DNA from: Photobacterium sp. CCB-ST2H9
GTDB lineage: Bacteria > Pseudomonadota > Gammaproteobacteria > Enterobacterales > Vibrionaceae
Direction of reading: 5' to 3'
DNA length: 64,000 nt
Assembly: GCF_023151555.2 (NCBI RefSeq)
Contig: NZ_CP100425.1
Location: forward strand, 1,426,001-1,490,000
Numbering within the stretch: the first letter of the stretch is position 1; each line of letters starts with the position of its first letter. The notes below the pieces were generated by a model that was given only the letters and a program-made list of their open reading frames with translations, was not told where the DNA came from and did no database searches. Made by a program: the position numbers and the translations under genes. This document shows positions 57,508-64,000 of the stretch, piece after piece.

Positions 57508-58044
57508 ATGAATAAAGAAATTACAAAGATATCAAAGTACTTGAGTTTCATTCTACGACATAAACCAGAATCAATTGCTTTAGTTCTTGACCGTAATGGT
57601 TGGGCTTCGATTGACGATTTAATCAGACTTTCTCAAGATATACAGTTGTCCAAAGAACTATTAGAATTTGTTGTTGCAACAAATGACAAGCGTCGATTCG
57701 TGATTGATGAAACGGGTACAAAAATCCGGGCAAATCAGGGACACACGATTCAAGTTGACTTGGATCTCACCGCCACAGAGCCTCCTGGCCAACTTTTTCA
57801 TGGAACAGCTGAGCAAAATGTGAGCTCAATATTTAACCACGGACTAGTGAAAGGCGAAAGACATCATGTACATCTAACTGAGTCTATTGAAATCTCTGAG
57901 ACTGTTGGCAAACGATACGGTAAACCAGTTATATTCAAAATTGATTCTGAACGAATGCATACAGATGGATTTTTATTCTATAAAACATATAACAATGTAT
58001 GGCTGACAGATATTGTTCCAGCAGAATACTTAGAACAGATTTAA
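57508..58044 (+). CDS. kptA: tRNA 2'-phosphotransferase (KptA/Tpt1)
   Basis: A 178-residue enzyme of normal bacterial KptA length from the ATG at 57508. The Arg-His-Arg-Arg set is visible: LRHKPES (Arg17, His18), KIRANQGHT (Arg74) and GERHHVHL (Arg118); LFHGT is the NAD-binding signature. Tpt1 removes a 2'-phosphate from RNA using NAD+, giving ADP-ribose cyclic phosphate. Bacteria do not splice tRNA with a yeast-type ligase, so the bacterial substrate is unsettled; RNA repair or ADP-ribosyl capping have been suggested. AT-rich codons and lone setting suggest transfer. Confidence 0.93.
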   Translation: MNKEITKISKYLSFILRHKPESIALVLDRNGWASIDDLIRLSQDIQLSKELLEFVVATNDKRRFVIDETGTKIRANQGHTIQVDLDLTATEPPGQLFHGTAEQNVSSIFNHGLVKGERHHVHLTESIEISETVGKRYGKPVIFKIDSERMHTDGFLFYKTYNNVWLTDIVPAEYLEQI

Positions 58045-58261
58045 ATTATAGTCAGAAATGGTTTTTATGTGAATTGATTATTTCTGTGATGCTTTATGTG
58101 TACATCCATCTTGCTAAGTCTGTGTGTTTTTGTATGGTTCTACCTGATTCTGTATGCCAATTATCGTCAAGGGTTCTGATGTGATAATTTAAATCTCTCG
58201 GTTTGATTTTTCGAGATGTAGCTTATACTAAGACGTTAGATAAAATCAGGGAGAAGATTTC

Positions 58262-58741
58262 ATGTCTGAAGCATTATTCGGTGGATGTCAGTGCGGCAAA
58301 ATCAGATTTGTTGCACATAGCCTTTTAGACAACCCGCATGTTTGTCATTGCCGGATGTGTCAAAAAGCAGTGGGGAATTTTTTCGCCGCTTTAGTCGGTG
58401 TTCCATTATCAGATTTTTCCTGGACTCGGGGGCAGCCTTCCGTGTTCAGAAGTTCTGAATTTGTCGAGCGTGGGTTCTGTTCAAACTGTGGGACGCCACT
58501 ATTTTTTAAACATGACAAGAATAAGCATATTTCACTCTCAATTGGTTCCTTCGATGAACCGAAGAAAATCCCGTTGAAATTTCAGTTAGGTATGGAGAAT
58601 CGACTTCCACAGGTTGACCAGCTTCGTGAGCTCAAAGATTACGGGACAACTGAAGACAATGATCCCGATGGATTTCTTGCCATAAAAGTGTCAAACCGTC
58701 AGCATCCTGACCATGAGACAACCGACTGGCCAGAAAAGTGA
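58262..58741 (+). CDS. GFA-family zinc protein
   Basis: A 159-residue protein of the Gfa (glutathione-dependent formaldehyde-activating) fold. Zinc Cys sets: GGCQCGKIRF, CHCRMCQKAVG and GFCSNCGTPLFF. Family members bind zinc and only some relate to formaldehyde; the substrate is not predictable. GGGAGAAG precedes the ATG. The GNAT gene follows after 27 bases. Confidence 0.9.
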   Translation: MSEALFGGCQCGKIRFVAHSLLDNPHVCHCRMCQKAVGNFFAALVGVPLSDFSWTRGQPSVFRSSEFVERGFCSNCGTPLFFKHDKNKHISLSIGSFDEPKKIPLKFQLGMENRLPQVDQLRELKDYGTTEDNDPDGFLAIKVSNRQHPDHETTDWPEK

Positions 58742-58768
58742 AGGATAAGAAAAACTTAAGGTTCCTGA

Positions 58769-59263
58769 ATGACCATAGTCAGATGTCCGTCTTCATCGGA
58801 GTCAGAAATGTACAAGATTGTTTGTATACATGACCACACTGGCGGCCTGGTGGAAGGCATCAACTATATCCACGCGATTTGGGGCGGGCCAGATAATTAT
58901 GCTTTCTATGCTGATGCAATTTCGAACTCAGAGAAAGATATGAAGCGCATTCCGCAGTTCTTTTTACTGCTCTGTGGGCAAGAGATCGTGGGATGCTTTG
59001 GTCTGATCATGAATGACTTTATCAGCCGGCATGATTTATATCCCTGGCTCTCGAGTGTGTATGTTTCCCCTGAGCATCGGGGACAACGCTTATCCGGGAG
59101 AATTTTTGAACATGCCAAAGCAATTGTAAAAACAATGGGATATGAAAAGTTATATCTCACAACCGGACATGATGGTTTGTATGAAAAATTTGGCTGGCAA
59201 CGAATCGAAGACGGCTATGATCTTCATGGAGAGGCGAGCCGGATTTATCAGATGGTGCTTTGA
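58769..59263 (+). CDS. GNAT-family N-acetyltransferase
   Basis: A 164-residue acetyltransferase. The acetyl-CoA loop is VSPEHRGQRLSGRIFEHA (Q/RxxGxG/A-like), followed by GYEKLYLTTGHDGLYEKFGW. AAGG is 7 bases before the ATG at 58769; an internal ATG at 58808 is possible. The substrate is unknown. It lies 69 bases ahead of the sigma factor gene and may be co-transcribed. Confidence 0.9.
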   Translation: MTIVRCPSSSESEMYKIVCIHDHTGGLVEGINYIHAIWGGPDNYAFYADAISNSEKDMKRIPQFFLLLCGQEIVGCFGLIMNDFISRHDLYPWLSSVYVSPEHRGQRLSGRIFEHAKAIVKTMGYEKLYLTTGHDGLYEKFGWQRIEDGYDLHGEASRIYQMVL

Positions 59264-59332
59264 GATGCCTGTACACCATTGAAATTGAGGCGCTTGCATC
59301 ATCGTTCGTTGTATCGCAAGGAAGATAAATGG

Positions 59333-60610
59333 ATGACGAATGACAGTAATGATCGGGTACAAAAAGAAATTGATGATCTGTACCGCAATCAAGCCCGTAA
59401 AGTGTATGCAACCTTAATTCGATTGCTGGGCGATTTCGAACTTGCGGAAGAGGCACTTCATGATGCTTTCAGTGCCGCGCTGACGCAGTGGCGACAGGAA
59501 GGAATTCCGGACAACCCCAGTGCCTGGCTGGTTTCTGCAGGCCGCTTCAAAGCGATTGATCATTTGCGCCGTCAGAAACGCCAGGGTGAGATTCTTTCAG
59601 AACTGCTCGAATCCCCGATCGATTCACCCGTGATATCCAAAAGCAGCGAAGACTCGCGCGAACCGGATGCCGATGTGATTGAAGACGATCAGCTGCGTCT
59701 GATTTTTACCTGCTGTCATCCGGCGATTGATCCTAAAGTGCAGGTTGCGCTGACACTCCGGGAAGTCTGTGGCTTAACCACGGAAGAAATTGCCAGCGCC
59801 TTTCTGACAACGCCATCCACAATGGCGCAACGCATTGTGCGAGGGAAAGCCAAAATCCGTGATGCCCGGATCCCCTTTCAAATCCCGTCTAAAAGTGAAC
59901 TGCCGGACAGAATTGAGTCTGCACTGTCTGTGATTTATCTGGTTTATAACGAAGGGTACTCCGCCTCTGCGGGGGAGCATGTGATACGGTGCGAGCTGAC
60001 GGCAGAAGCGATTCGCTTGGCGCGTTTAATGCTGTCTTTGTTACCGGATGCTGAAGTCTCTGGTTTACTGGCACTGATGCTGCTCACCGAATCCCGTCGG
60101 CCAGCCAGAACGGATTCGGATGGCGACATCGTTCTGCTTGAAGCGCAGGATCGAACCTTATGGGATGTGTCCCTGATTCAGGAGGGGATAGCATTGGTCC
60201 AGAGCGCTCTGGGGACCCGAGATTTTGGTTACTACACGATTCAGGCTGCAATCGCTGCCGTCCATGCTCAAGCGACGGATGCTGACAGCACGGACTGGCA
60301 GCAAATCGTGTCACTTTATTCTTTGCTGCTTCAGGTCGCACCATCTCCCGTGATTGAACTGAACAAGGCCGTTGCTGTGGCGATGTGTGAGGGGCCTCAG
60401 GCTGGTCTGGTTTTAGTTGAGCGTCTGCTGGCGCAAAAAGTCCTGCAACAATATCATCTGACTTATGCGACCTACGGAGAATTGTTGAGTCGGGCTGGTC
60501 GAAATCAAGAGGCGATTGCGGTATTTGAACACGCTTTGAGCCTGACCCAGCAAGTTCCTGAGCAACGTATTCTCAAGCGTAAACTGGCGGAACTTTCCTC
60601 ATCGAAATAA
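59333..60610 (+). CDS. ECF42-type RNA polymerase sigma factor with C-terminal TPR-like extension
   Basis: A 425-residue ECF sigma factor. Region 2 is YATLIRLLGDFELAEEALHD with AWLVSAGRFKAIDHLRR; region 4 has LTLREVCGLTTEEIASAFL. The C-terminal half (about 190-425) is helical with TPR-like pairs (LNKAVAVAMCEGPQAGLVLV; LLSRAGRNQEAIAVFEHAL). This layout defines group ECF42, which has no anti-sigma factor and is linked to DGPF/YCII proteins, exactly the genes that follow. The ATG at 59333 is chosen for AAGGAAG 8 bases upstream. Confidence 0.92.
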   Translation: MTNDSNDRVQKEIDDLYRNQARKVYATLIRLLGDFELAEEALHDAFSAALTQWRQEGIPDNPSAWLVSAGRFKAIDHLRRQKRQGEILSELLESPIDSPVISKSSEDSREPDADVIEDDQLRLIFTCCHPAIDPKVQVALTLREVCGLTTEEIASAFLTTPSTMAQRIVRGKAKIRDARIPFQIPSKSELPDRIESALSVIYLVYNEGYSASAGEHVIRCELTAEAIRLARLMLSLLPDAEVSGLLALMLLTESRRPARTDSDGDIVLLEAQDRTLWDVSLIQEGIALVQSALGTRDFGYYTIQAAIAAVHAQATDADSTDWQQIVSLYSLLLQVAPSPVIELNKAVAVAMCEGPQAGLVLVERLLAQKVLQQYHLTYATYGELLSRAGRNQEAIAVFEHALSLTQQVPEQRILKRKLAELSSSK

Positions 60611-60635
60611 AAAAGTGAAATTTTTTTTCACGCGC

Positions 60636-60662
60636 TGTCGATTTCACGAATCTCCACTCGAC
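60636..60662 (+). promoter_or_regulatory. ECF42-type promoter of the DGPF operon
   Basis: TGTCGA (60636-60641) and CGAC (60659-60662) are separated by 17 bases. This fits the reported ECF42 signature (TGTCGA in the -35, CG[A/T]C in the -10), recalled from the literature. It is 67 bases before the first DGPF gene. Confidence 0.75.
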
Positions 60663-60729
60663 TATTGTGTAGAGAGCAGAAAGGAGTGCTCTGAAATTCA
60701 TCTGAATCCACACATATTGGAGAAGCACA

Positions 60730-61584
60730 ATGAAAGTCATGGTCATCGTGAAAGCAAGCGAAAGTTCGGAAGCCGGTAAAATGCCAAGTCAGGCGTTATT
60801 GCAGGCAATGGGTGATTTTAATGAAACCCTAGTCAAAGCAGGCATTATGGAGGCCGGCGAAGGATTGAAGCCCAGCAGTGAAGGTGTTCGGGTGCGTTTC
60901 GATGGACGAGATCGTTCCGTGACGAAGGGGCCTTTTGCGGAAACGAATGAACTCGTGGCCGGTTATTGGGTGTGGAATGTGCGCTCAATGGAAGACGCGA
61001 TCGCGTGGGTGAAAAAATGCCCGAATCCGATGGAAGAAGCCTCTGACATTGAAATCCGTCCTTATTTTGAAATGGATGATTTTGCCGGGATCGATTCTGA
61101 TGGTTCGGTTCGGGAGCAGGAAGACAAGTTACGGCAAACACTTTCGATGCAAAAAGCTCAGTCGAACTGCTATCTGTTTTTTTCCGGACGTTGTGACGAA
61201 GCACTTGAATATTATCAGAAGCATCTGGGTGCCAGTGTTGGTTTGATGTTCCGGTTCAATGAAAGTCCTGACCCGATACCTGAGGGTATGTTACCTCCGG
61301 GCTTTGAAGAGAAGGTCATGCACTGTGAGTTTAGGATCGGGGATATGAAAATTTTCGCTTCAGATGGTTGTGGTGATGAAGGGCCGTTTACCGGGTTTAA
61401 CCTGACGTTGACGATTGATTCTGAAGACGAAGCGCGCCGGGTGTTTGATGCGCTGGCTGATGGTGGATCTGTGCGGATGCCGCTTGAGAAAACCTTTTGG
61501 TCACCTTTATATGGCCAGGTGACGGATAAGTTTGGTATTGGCTGGATGGTGATGCTGCCAAGCAGCGACACCAACCCGCAGTAA
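60730..61584 (+). CDS. YCII/DGPF domain fused to a VOC (PhnB-like) domain
   Basis: A 284-residue two-domain protein. Residues 1-115 are a YCII-related (DGPF) domain (MKVMVIVKASESSEAGKMP; SVTKGPFAETNELVAGYW). Residues about 145-280 are a glyoxalase/VOC domain like PhnB/DUF899 types (YLFFSGRCDEALEYYQKHLG; MKIFASDGCGDEGPFTGFNL). Both are often separate genes in ECF42 loci; here they are fused. GGAG precedes the ATG. First gene behind the ECF promoter. Confidence 0.92.
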   Translation: MKVMVIVKASESSEAGKMPSQALLQAMGDFNETLVKAGIMEAGEGLKPSSEGVRVRFDGRDRSVTKGPFAETNELVAGYWVWNVRSMEDAIAWVKKCPNPMEEASDIEIRPYFEMDDFAGIDSDGSVREQEDKLRQTLSMQKAQSNCYLFFSGRCDEALEYYQKHLGASVGLMFRFNESPDPIPEGMLPPGFEEKVMHCEFRIGDMKIFASDGCGDEGPFTGFNLTLTIDSEDEARRVFDALADGGSVRMPLEKTFWSPLYGQVTDKFGIGWMVMLPSSDTNPQ

Positions 61585-61617
61585 ACTTTCTCAACTCAAA
61601 CAAGGAGTGTGGCTGTC

Positions 61618-62007
61618 ATGAAATATGTGGCTTTGGTGTATTACGACGAGTCTCAAATGAAATCACTGACGCAAGCCGAATGGGATTCGCTGAATCGGGA
61701 GTGCATGGATTGCGGTGAATCACTGCGTTCCCGGGACTATATGATTGGCGGCGAGGCGCTGCTTTCCACTCAGACAGCAACGACGTTGCGTGTCCGGAAT
61801 GGCAAGATTGACATCACGGACGGGCCGTTTGCTGAAACCAAAGAGCAGTTGGCTGGCTTTTATTTGCTGGATGTCCGGGATCTGAATGAAGCGATTCAGG
61901 TGGCGAGTAAAATTCCGCCGGCACGCTATGGCAGCGTTGAAATCCGGCCGGTACGCGAGCTTCAGGCAGAAAATAATGTGGTTTATCAAGACGCAGATGT
62001 TCGGTGA
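61618..62007 (+). CDS. YCII-related (DGPF) protein
   Basis: A 129-residue single YCII domain with the eponymous motif in DITDGPFAETKEQLAGFYLL and C-terminal GSVEIRPVREL. The ATG at 61618 is preferred (AAGGAG 10 bases upstream); the GTG at 61609 is too near. Second gene of the DGPF operon. Enzymatic activity of these proteins is unproven. Confidence 0.92.
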   Translation: MKYVALVYYDESQMKSLTQAEWDSLNRECMDCGESLRSRDYMIGGEALLSTQTATTLRVRNGKIDITDGPFAETKEQLAGFYLLDVRDLNEAIQVASKIPPARYGSVEIRPVRELQAENNVVYQDADVR

Positions 62008-62032
62008 GCATCATTTGCAGAGGAGAATCACC

Positions 62033-62386
62033 ATGAGTTATGTAGATGGCTTCGTTTGTGCTGTGCCGACAGATAAACGAGACGAATATCAGCAGCATGC
62101 TGTAGCGGCCGCGCAGTTATTCAAAAAGTACGGTGCTGAGCGTGTAGTGGAAACCTGGGGAAATGATGTACCGGACGGAGAAGTGACTTCATTTCCGTTG
62201 GCGGTTCAGTGTAAGCAGAATGAAACTGTGGTGTTTTCATGGATTCAGTGGCCGTCAAAAGCGGCACGGGATGAAGGTATGGCGAAGTTCATGAAAGACC
62301 CATTCTGTGACCCGAAAGAAAATCCCATGCCTTTTGACGGGAAGCGCCTGATTTATGGTGGTTTTGAAACCATCGTCGATTGTTAG
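62033..62386 (+). CDS. DUF1428 family protein
   Basis: A 117-residue DUF1428 protein (SYVDGFVCAVPTDKRDEYQQ; VVETWGNDVPDGEVTSFPLA; MPFDGKRLIYGGFE). The ATG at 62033 has AGGAG upstream. Third gene of the DGPF operon. DUF1428 folds like ferredoxin-type dimeric barrels; function unknown. Confidence 0.92.
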   Translation: MSYVDGFVCAVPTDKRDEYQQHAVAAAQLFKKYGAERVVETWGNDVPDGEVTSFPLAVQCKQNETVVFSWIQWPSKAARDEGMAKFMKDPFCDPKENPMPFDGKRLIYGGFETIVDC

Positions 62387-62425
62387 TTTCAGCTGAACTT
62401 TAAATAGGAAAGCAAGCAGATATCC

Positions 62426-62460
62426 ATGAATGAGTTCAGACCTTTTCTGAACTCATTCAT
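62426..62460. terminator. Long perfect hairpin after the DGPF operon
   Basis: A 15-bp perfect stem (ATGAATGAGTTCAGA and its complement) with a 5-base loop. No T-run follows, so it may be a factor-assisted terminator, an RNA stabiliser or a protein site. Confidence 0.6.
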
Positions 62461-62559
62461 CGTCAGACTAGGCAAGTTGACGTTCTCTGGTAGAATTCTG
62501 GTCCTGCAGCCAACTCTGAACACGGGGAAGGCATCTGAAACTAGCCTGGAAATGACTCA

Positions 62560-62778
62560 ATGAGCCAACAGCAACCCAATAACCCTTTACATGGATTAAC
62601 ACTTGAGAAGGTGCTAACCCGTTTGGTCGAACATTACGGTTGGGATGGGTTATATGACAAAATCAACATCAACTGTTTTTATAACGATCCTTCCATCAAG
62701 TCATCGCTGAAGTTCCTGCGCAAAACCCAATGGGCAAGAGACAAGGTCGAGACCTTGTACATCAATACATTTCATTAA
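62560..62778 (+). CDS. VF530 family DNA-binding protein (DUF2132)
   Basis: A 72-residue protein of the VF530 family, first named from Aliivibrio fischeri. [40 protein letters not shown] and [13 protein letters not shown] are diagnostic. It is a small helical protein described as DNA-binding; targets are unknown. Confidence 0.93.
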   Translation: MSQQQPNNPLHGLTLEKVLTRLVEHYGWDGLYDKININCFYNDPSIKSSLKFLRKTQWARDKVETLYINTFH

Positions 62779-62862
62779 GGAATTGAAATAGCATCATGCT
62801 ATCGGCGATGAGTATTACGATTTGTCACGGTTGCTGATGTGCTTCTGATGGGAACTGGAATA

Positions 62863-62895
62863 TTGCTCCGGACGTAGTTTCGGAGCAAATCTTGT
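62863..62895 (+). terminator. Hairpin after the VF530 gene
   Basis: TTGCTCCG and CGGAGCAA form an 8-bp stem with a 10-base loop followed by ATCTTGTTTT. Confidence 0.65.
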
Positions 62896-63049
62896 TTTGA
62901 CGATGAATGATGCCTTTTGTTGGTCCCATATTTTTGAGTTCCTGTTTTAGAAAGTGTTATTCAGGCATATTTTTCTGAAGTCGTTAAAGGTATGGTGACT
63001 AAGCCATGCGATATCAACAACGCGTCTGAAGTCAAAAGGAGTTTCAACG

Positions 63050-63412
63050 ATGTATACCGGAGAATGCCATTGCGGCAATGTACAATTAAAAATTAGTCAT
63101 TTAACGAAAACAGCGACACGCTGTAATTGCTCTGTTTGTCGTCGATATGCTGCATTATGGGGTTATTTTACAGAGTCAGAAGTTGAAATCACTGTTGGCA
63201 AATCTGGTCTTGAAAGTTATGAACACGGGGACCGCTACATTTCGTTCCACCGCTGTCAAAACTGTGGCTGCATGACGCATTACACATCAACACCGAAAGC
63301 TCAAAGTGATCGGGTCGCAGTGAATTATCATATGTTTCCAATGGCAGTGATATCGTCTGTGCATGTACGTCATTTTGATGGCGCAGATAGCTGGAAATTC
63401 CTGGATGAATAA
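63050..63412 (+). CDS. GFA-family zinc protein
   Basis: A 120-residue short Gfa-fold protein with ECHCGNVQL, CNCSVCRRYAALWG and HRCQNCGCMTHY zinc Cys sets. AAAAGGAG precedes the ATG. A second member of the family lies at 58262; they share only the motifs. Function unknown. Confidence 0.9.
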   Translation: MYTGECHCGNVQLKISHLTKTATRCNCSVCRRYAALWGYFTESEVEITVGKSGLESYEHGDRYISFHRCQNCGCMTHYTSTPKAQSDRVAVNYHMFPMAVISSVHVRHFDGADSWKFLDE

Positions 63413-63929
63413 CTGAGAAGGGCTGATGAACCAACGGATGAATGCTTTTCTTGATGGTTGCGTACAGAAAACACTGTCATACTGTGTGTTCTTTTCTTCT
63501 GAATCATGTGAAAATAATTTGAAATGACAGTGCTTCCCCCGAGGTATTGATTCATCTCTGGGGGATGCATAAACATTGTAACAAAGTGTAATTATTGCTT
63601 GTGAATTTATATTGTTATCATTTTAACTACAGGTAATGTTGTCATTATATATTGTTCTTAAATCCGGGTTCGCTGTTATTAATGATGCTGTCATTTTTCA
63701 TGATTTTGTGAAATTATTAACTGAAAGTTAGATAATTACATATTGTTTTATTGTGAAAATTGGTTTGATTGAAATGAAATGTTTTAAATTGAGTGGATTC
63801 AAACTTGGTTTGTGGACGGTGAGTTCTTCTGTTCTATATTTAAACCTGCGAAAACAGTTGGCTTGAAAATGATTTCGCATCATTCATGGAATTGAATGGT
63901 TTTATTATTTTAAATAACAGGATAAAAGA
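63413..63929. other. AT-rich intergenic region
   Basis: No gene supported. A hairpin-like CCCC-GAG / CTC-GGGG element lies near 63537-63565, possibly a terminator for the GFA gene. The rest is promoter-like AT-rich DNA before the next secreted protein. Confidence 0.45.
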
Positions 63930-64000
63930 ATGAACAGGAAACTGATCGTACTTGCATTAGCAGGAATCTGTATTTCCGGTGCAAATGCAAATGCAAATGC
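63930..64000 (+). CDS. Start of a secreted protein (partial)
   Basis: From the ATG at 63930 (CAGGAT upstream) the frame encodes a signal peptide (MNRKLIVLALAGICISGANA) and continues off the edge. The last 20 bases are tandem GCAAAT copies encoding Asn-Ala repeats around the expected cleavage site. Confidence 0.75.
   Translation, partial: MNRKLIVLALAGICISGANANAN

Noticed and set aside
1..64000. CRISPR arrays, tRNA or rRNA genes, intact insertion sequences
   Set aside because: No regularly spaced repeats, cloverleaf-type sequences with a TTCGA arm in tRNA context, rRNA cores or complete transposases were seen by eye.

Overview
The window looks like chromosomal DNA of a Vibrionaceae gammaproteobacterium, most likely Photobacterium or a close relative. 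The reasons are a VF530-type protein, a secreted GH18 chitinase, an alanine dehydrogenase, a cyoABCDE operon, an rlmI/yccX/tusE/yccA neighbourhood and a Vibrionaceae-style flagellar flg cluster. The genus is inferred from gene content only. No rRNA, tRNA, CRISPR array or intact insertion sequence was seen.

Layout. (1) 0-10 kb is accessory DNA: a secreted 2466-residue SpvB/RHS polymorphic-toxin-like protein, a small membrane protein that may be its immunity protein, and three orphan small genes (two secreted, one membrane). Each orphan gene ends in a similar hairpin, and the first has a one-base frameshift in its signal peptide. (2) 10-19 kb is a glyoxylate-assimilation island: a GlcG-like protein and malate synthase A on the minus strand, diverging from gcl-hyi-glxR-glycerate kinase, with a GntR/FCD regulator. 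Copies of a TTGTATACAA-like palindrome lie before aceB, gcl and the regulator gene and in the gap upstream of it. (3) 19-29 kb holds mixed metabolic genes: a transglutaminase-like protein, an alpha/beta hydrolase, a 2OG-Fe(II) oxygenase, alanine dehydrogenase, an L,D-transpeptidase-like protein, a chitinase and a TSUP permease. (4) 29-34 kb is the cytochrome bo3 operon cyoABCDE with an exact FNR box upstream. (5) 34-40 kb carries rlmI, a chemoreceptor, acylphosphatase, tusE, yccA and a solute-binding lipoprotein. (6) 40-52.4 kb is a flagellar rod/hook/ring cluster: SLT transglycosylase-flgN-flgM-flgA diverging from flgBCDEFGHIJKL plus a LafW-like hook-associated protein. A sigma-54-type promoter precedes flgB. 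The lack of cheV/cheR, the short FlgK and FlgL and the LafW-like gene point to a lateral (Laf/Flag-2-like) system. FlgJ lacks its muramidase domain, and the neighbouring SLT may supply that activity. (7) 52.6-58 kb contains small conserved and hypothetical genes, including an AT-rich stretch with KptA (tRNA 2'-phosphotransferase) and a zinc-ribbon gene interrupted by TGA. (8) 58-62.4 kb is an ECF42-type sigma factor followed by three DGPF/YCII/DUF1428 genes, with a promoter that matches the ECF42 signature. (9) The end holds VF530, a GFA-family protein and the start of a secreted protein.

How the genes work together. In region 2, Gcl, Hyi, GlxR and glycerate kinase take glyoxylate to glycerate and phosphoglycerate, while malate synthase condenses glyoxylate with acetyl-CoA. 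The shared palindrome suggests that one GntR repressor controls both branches. Region 6 encodes rod, hook, P/L rings, hook-filament junction, anti-sigma factor and chaperone, but no flagellin, motor or export genes, which must lie elsewhere. In region 8 the sigma factor probably switches on the DGPF operon immediately downstream.
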